Virus record (IMG/VR): IMGVR_UViG_3300025138_013593
Location: 1 to 31,305 of that record
Strand: one strand, 5' to 3'
DNA length: 31,305 nucleotides
Source of the DNA: a virus
Below, piece after piece: positions 28,431 through 31,305 of this stretch. Below the pieces are notes generated by a model, which worked only from the letters and a program-made list of their open reading frames with translations, did not search any database and was not told the DNA's origin. Both the position numbers and the translations under genes were made by a program. The stretch's first letter is position 1; the number at the start of each line of letters is the position of its first letter.

Positions 28431-30263
28431 ATGCTGCTCGCCCCCATAGAAAGACCGCATTACGCCGATGTCCGCCGCGAGGCCCGCTCGCTTTACTGGC
28501 GGGGCTGGGGCCTGCGCGAGATCTGCGACGAACTGGAGCGCCTTGGCCTGAAGTGCGAGGAGACGGGAAAGCCGATCCCGTACCAGACGATTGCGAGCTG
28601 GAAGAAGCGCGAGAAGTGGGAACTGGCCCCGCCGCTGCGCGCGGCCGAAGAATCGGTGCTGGTTCGATACCAGCAGCTGGTGGCGAAGGAGGACAAGAGC
28701 GGGAAGGACTTCAAGGAGATCGACCTGCTTGGCCGCCAGATCGAGCGGTTCGAACGCTGCCGCAAATATCGCGACAGCGGCAATGAGGCCGATCTTAATC
28801 CCAAGGTCGCCAATCGCAACGCAAAGCCGAAAAAGGCCGCGCGGGCCAATCAGATCACCGCCGAGCAGGCCGCGCTGCTGAAAGAGAAGTTCGAGGAAGA
28901 GAACTTCGGTTTCCAGGACGGGTGGTGGAAGGCGGCGCATCACCGCACGCGTTTTATCCTGAAGAGCCGGCAGATCGGCGCGACCTGGTATTTCGCGCGC
29001 GAGGCGCTGATCGATGCGCTGGAAACCGGCCGCAACCAGATCTTCCTGTCGGCAAGCCGCCGCCAGGCTGAGATCTTCCGCAGCTACATCATCGAGTTCG
29101 TCTTCAAGTGGACAGGAGTGACGCTGAAGGGCGAGCACCTGCTGATCGACCGCGGTGACGACGAGGACGGGCAGCCGCTCGAACGGCCGAAGCTGTTCTT
29201 CCTAGGCGCGAATTTCCGCACCGCGCAGGGCGAGCATGGCAATTTCTATTATGACGAGTGTTTCTGGGCGCAGGACTTTGAGCGGATTGACGAAGTCGCC
29301 AGCGGCATGGCCAGCCAGAAGCGGTACCGCGAAACCTATTTTTCCACGCCCAGCACCACCAGCCACGGGGCCTATCGCAAGTGGAGCTGCGAATGGTGGA
29401 ACGAGGGCAAGCCGAAGACCGACTGGACGAAGATCGAGGCTTACAGCCCCGAGCAGCTGGCCGAGGGCGTGCTGTGCGACGACGGGATCTGGCGCCAGCG
29501 GGTAACGATCGAGGACGCGGCGAAGGCAGGGTGCGACCTCTTCGACGTCGAGGAGCTGCGCCAGCGCAAGGCGCCCGAAGTCTTCGCCAACCTCTATCTC
29601 TGCGAATTCGTCGACGAGTCCGAGAGCGCTTTTCCGATGAAGGATCTCAATCCGTGCCGGATCGACAGTTTTTCGAAATGGCGCGATTACGATCCCTATT
29701 CGCTGCGCCCCTATGGCGACGGCGAAGTGGCAATCGGCTACGACCCGCAAGAAAGCAGCCAGGGCGACGATGCGGCGCTCGTGGTTGTCGCGCTGCCGAA
29801 AACGGTCGGCGGGGTATTTCGCGTGCTGGAAACGAAGCGGCTGCGCGGCGATTACGAAACGCAGGCGGCCGAGATCTTCGCCGCCATGGACCGGTACAAC
29901 GTCGTCGACATCGCGATCGACACGACGGGCGCGGGATCGGGCGTGGTGCAGCTGGTGCGCAAGCGCTTCGCCGCCGTCCGGTCGATCCAGTATTCCGCGC
30001 CGCTTAAGAACCTGATGGTCCTCAAGGCCAAGAACGTGATGCGCAACAAGCGCCTGCAGTTCGACGCCGGCAACAAGGACATCAGTGCCAGCTTTCTGTC
30101 GATCCGGCCTGAATTGACCGCCAAGGGCAGGCAGCTGACCTATGTCGCGAGCCGCAGCGGCGAAACCGGGCACGCCGACGTCGCCTGGGCAATCATGCAT
30201 GTGCTGTTCGACGAGCCGCTCGACGGCGAAGCGAAGAAACAATCCGTAGTGGAGTTCTGCTGA
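28431..30263 (+). CDS. P: Terminase large subunit P (ATPase and nuclease)
   Basis: The 610-aa protein (ATG 28431) matches gpP: an N-terminal HTH-like region (SLYWRGWGLREICDELERLG, TIASWKKREKW), a Walker A-type SRQIGATW (about 179-186), a Walker B-type FYYDECFW, and a C-terminal nuclease fold (GYDPQESSQGDDAALVVVAL, VDIAIDTTGAGSG, GHADVAWAIMH). It packages DNA into the capsid. An in-frame ATG at 28410 adds 7 residues, but would precede the likely transcript start if the late promoter is as inferred. Q starts 1 bp after its stop. Confidence 0.95.
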   Translation: MLLAPIERPHYADVRREARSLYWRGWGLREICDELERLGLKCEETGKPIPYQTIASWKKREKWELAPPLRAAEESVLVRYQQLVAKEDKSGKDFKEIDLLGRQIERFERCRKYRDSGNEADLNPKVANRNAKPKKAARANQITAEQAALLKEKFEEENFGFQDGWWKAAHHRTRFILKSRQIGATWYFAREALIDALETGRNQIFLSASRRQAEIFRSYIIEFVFKWTGVTLKGEHLLIDRGDDEDGQPLERPKLFFLGANFRTAQGEHGNFYYDECFWAQDFERIDEVASGMASQKRYRETYFSTPSTTSHGAYRKWSCEWWNEGKPKTDWTKIEAYSPEQLAEGVLCDDGIWRQRVTIEDAAKAGCDLFDVEELRQRKAPEVFANLYLCEFVDESESAFPMKDLNPCRIDSFSKWRDYDPYSLRPYGDGEVAIGYDPQESSQGDDAALVVVALPKTVGGVFRVLETKRLRGDYETQAAEIFAAMDRYNVVDIAIDTTGAGSGVVQLVRKRFAAVRSIQYSAPLKNLMVLKAKNVMRNKRLQFDAGNKDISASFLSIRPELTAKGRQLTYVASRSGETGHADVAWAIMHVLFDEPLDGEAKKQSVVEFC

Positions 30264-30264
30264 C

Positions 30265-31305
30265 ATGGCCGAAAACGCCTTAGCCACCCCTGCCGGCCAG
30301 GCGGCCGACGCACTCATCGACCAGGACGGGAAGGGCAATATGGTCGCCTTCACCTTCGGCGATCCCGAGCCGGTGCTAGATCGTGTCAGCCTGTTGGGCT
30401 TCATCGAAAATGCCTCGAACGGACGGTGGTACACGCCGCCCGTGTCGATGGACGGGCTGGCGCGTGCCTTCGACCTGCCCGGGCCGCACGCAAGCTGCAT
30501 CCGGCTGAAGGTCAATTTGCTGGCCAAGCATTTCGAGCCCTCGCGCTGGCTCGACCGGACGAATTTCCGCAAGTGGGCGCTGGACTTCCTCTCGCTCGGC
30601 AATGGTTATCTCGAAAGGCGTGATAATCTCGCGGGGCGCCCGCTGAAGCTTGAGCATTCGCTTGGGCGGTTCACGCGCCGCGGGACTGAGGATGGACGGT
30701 ATTTCTTCGTCCAGGGGTGGAAGAGCGAGCACGAGTTCGAGCCCGACAGCGTGTTCCATCTGATGCAGGAGCACCCGGCTCAAGAGATCTATGGCGTGCC
30801 TGAGTTTTTCGGCGCGCTGCAAGCGGGTCTACTAGACGAGGCCGCGACGTTGTTCCGCCGCAAGTATTACAAGAACGGCAGCCACGCTGGCTTCGTCTTC
30901 GTGAACCGGTCGGAGAAGATGACCGATCTCGACAGCGATGCAATACGGAAGGCACTGAAAGAGGCGAAGGGGCCGGGCAATTTCCGGAACCTCTATGTCC
31001 ATGCGCCCGGCGACAAGGAAAAGGCGATCGAGATCCTGCCGATTGGCGAAGTGACCGCGAAGGACGAGTTTTTCAATGTGAAGCGGGTCAGCCGCAACGA
31101 GATGCTGGCCGCGCACCGCACGCCGCCGCAGCTGGTTGCCATCATTCCGGAGAACAACGGCGGCTTCGGCGATGTCGAGAAGGCCGAGGGGGTGTTCTTT
31201 CGCAACGAGATCGAGCCGCTGATGTCCCGGTTTGAGGAACTGAATGACTGGATAGGGCTGCGGGCGGTGCAGTTCTTGCCTTACGAGGGCGCTGGACCGG
31301 ATTAG
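30265..31305 (+). CDS. Q: Portal protein Q
   Basis: The 346-aa protein is a clear PBSX/P2-type portal: FTFGDPEPVLDR, YTPPVSMDGLARAFDLPGPHASCIRLKVNLLAKHF, FLSLGNGYLERRDN, GVPEFFGALQAGLLDEAATLFRRKYYKNGSHAGFV, and the C-terminal FNVKRVSRNEMLAAHRTPPQLVAIIPENNGGFGDVEKA. It forms the head vertex ring. The TAG is the last triplet of the window, so any cos site lies just beyond. Confidence 0.96.
   Translation: MAENALATPAGQAADALIDQDGKGNMVAFTFGDPEPVLDRVSLLGFIENASNGRWYTPPVSMDGLARAFDLPGPHASCIRLKVNLLAKHFEPSRWLDRTNFRKWALDFLSLGNGYLERRDNLAGRPLKLEHSLGRFTRRGTEDGRYFFVQGWKSEHEFEPDSVFHLMQEHPAQEIYGVPEFFGALQAGLLDEAATLFRRKYYKNGSHAGFVFVNRSEKMTDLDSDAIRKALKEAKGPGNFRNLYVHAPGDKEKAIEILPIGEVTAKDEFFNVKRVSRNEMLAAHRTPPQLVAIIPENNGGFGDVEKAEGVFFRNEIEPLMSRFEELNDWIGLRAVQFLPYEGAGPD

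Noticed and set aside
29202-30602. Minus-strand open frame (466 aa) opposite P and Q
   Set aside because: Spans two strongly supported genes on the other strand and shows no domain.
1-31305. tRNA genes, integrase, att or cos sites
   Set aside because: None was recognised on either strand; the window seems to stop at gene ends short of the phage termini.

Overview
The window looks like most of a P2-like (Peduovirus-type) temperate myophage genome integrated in a high-GC alphaproteobacterium, probably a sphingomonad such as the Erythrobacter/Qipengyuania group. That host guess is inference from protein flavour, roughly 63-65% GC in the structural genes, and a GapR-like (DUF2312) gene. Nearly every P2 morphogenesis gene is recognisable. 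No integrase, att site, replication initiator or cos site is visible; these would lie outside the window.

Layout. (1) 1-2199, minus strand: early operon of small overlapping genes reading away from the immunity switch (YdaS/Cro-like regulator, CII-like gene, GapR-like gene, tiny membrane proteins). One member, 361-642, is interrupted by an in-frame stop. (2) 2200-2283: divergent control region with an operator over an early promoter. (3) 2284-7057, plus strand: S24-type repressor followed by a lysogenic-conversion operon: PH-domain protein, zinc-ribbon/membrane/Ltp-repeat protein, two unknown proteins, then a lower-GC pair encoding an NA37 (NdpA/YejK-like) protein and a RelA/SpoT-like nucleotide synthetase. 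(4) 7054-14566, minus: ogr, D, a small unknown gene, U, T, E/E' with a -1 slippery site, FII, FI, W, V. (5) 14642-21470, minus: lysis genes (spanin pair with embedded Rz1, M15 peptidase, two small membrane proteins), tailspike, H, I, J. (6) 21546-22149, minus: three small unknown genes. (7) 22237-23082, plus: two paralogous ribbon-helix-helix-like genes and a membrane protein, lying inside the otherwise minus-strand late region. (8) 23132-28211, minus: S, R, X, L, a 36-aa membrane protein, M, N, O. (9) 28431-31305, plus: terminase P and portal Q.

How it works together. The repressor should hold the early promoter off and keep the conversion genes on. After induction the Ogr activator would switch on the late operons. 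Three identical-format dyads (TGTTGT-N14-ACAACA) lie before V, before J and between O and P, and are the natural Ogr sites. The V, J and early promoters all place the start codon 6-8 nt after a -10-like hexamer, suggesting leaderless transcripts.

The strongest candidates for something undescribed are the NA37 + RelA/SpoT pair expressed from the lysogeny operon (a plausible anti-phage system), and a family of 13 covarying hairpins placed almost only between capsid and tail genes. Two possible lesions (a stop codon in the small early gene, and an ATA where gene L should start) raise the question of whether the prophage is fully functional.
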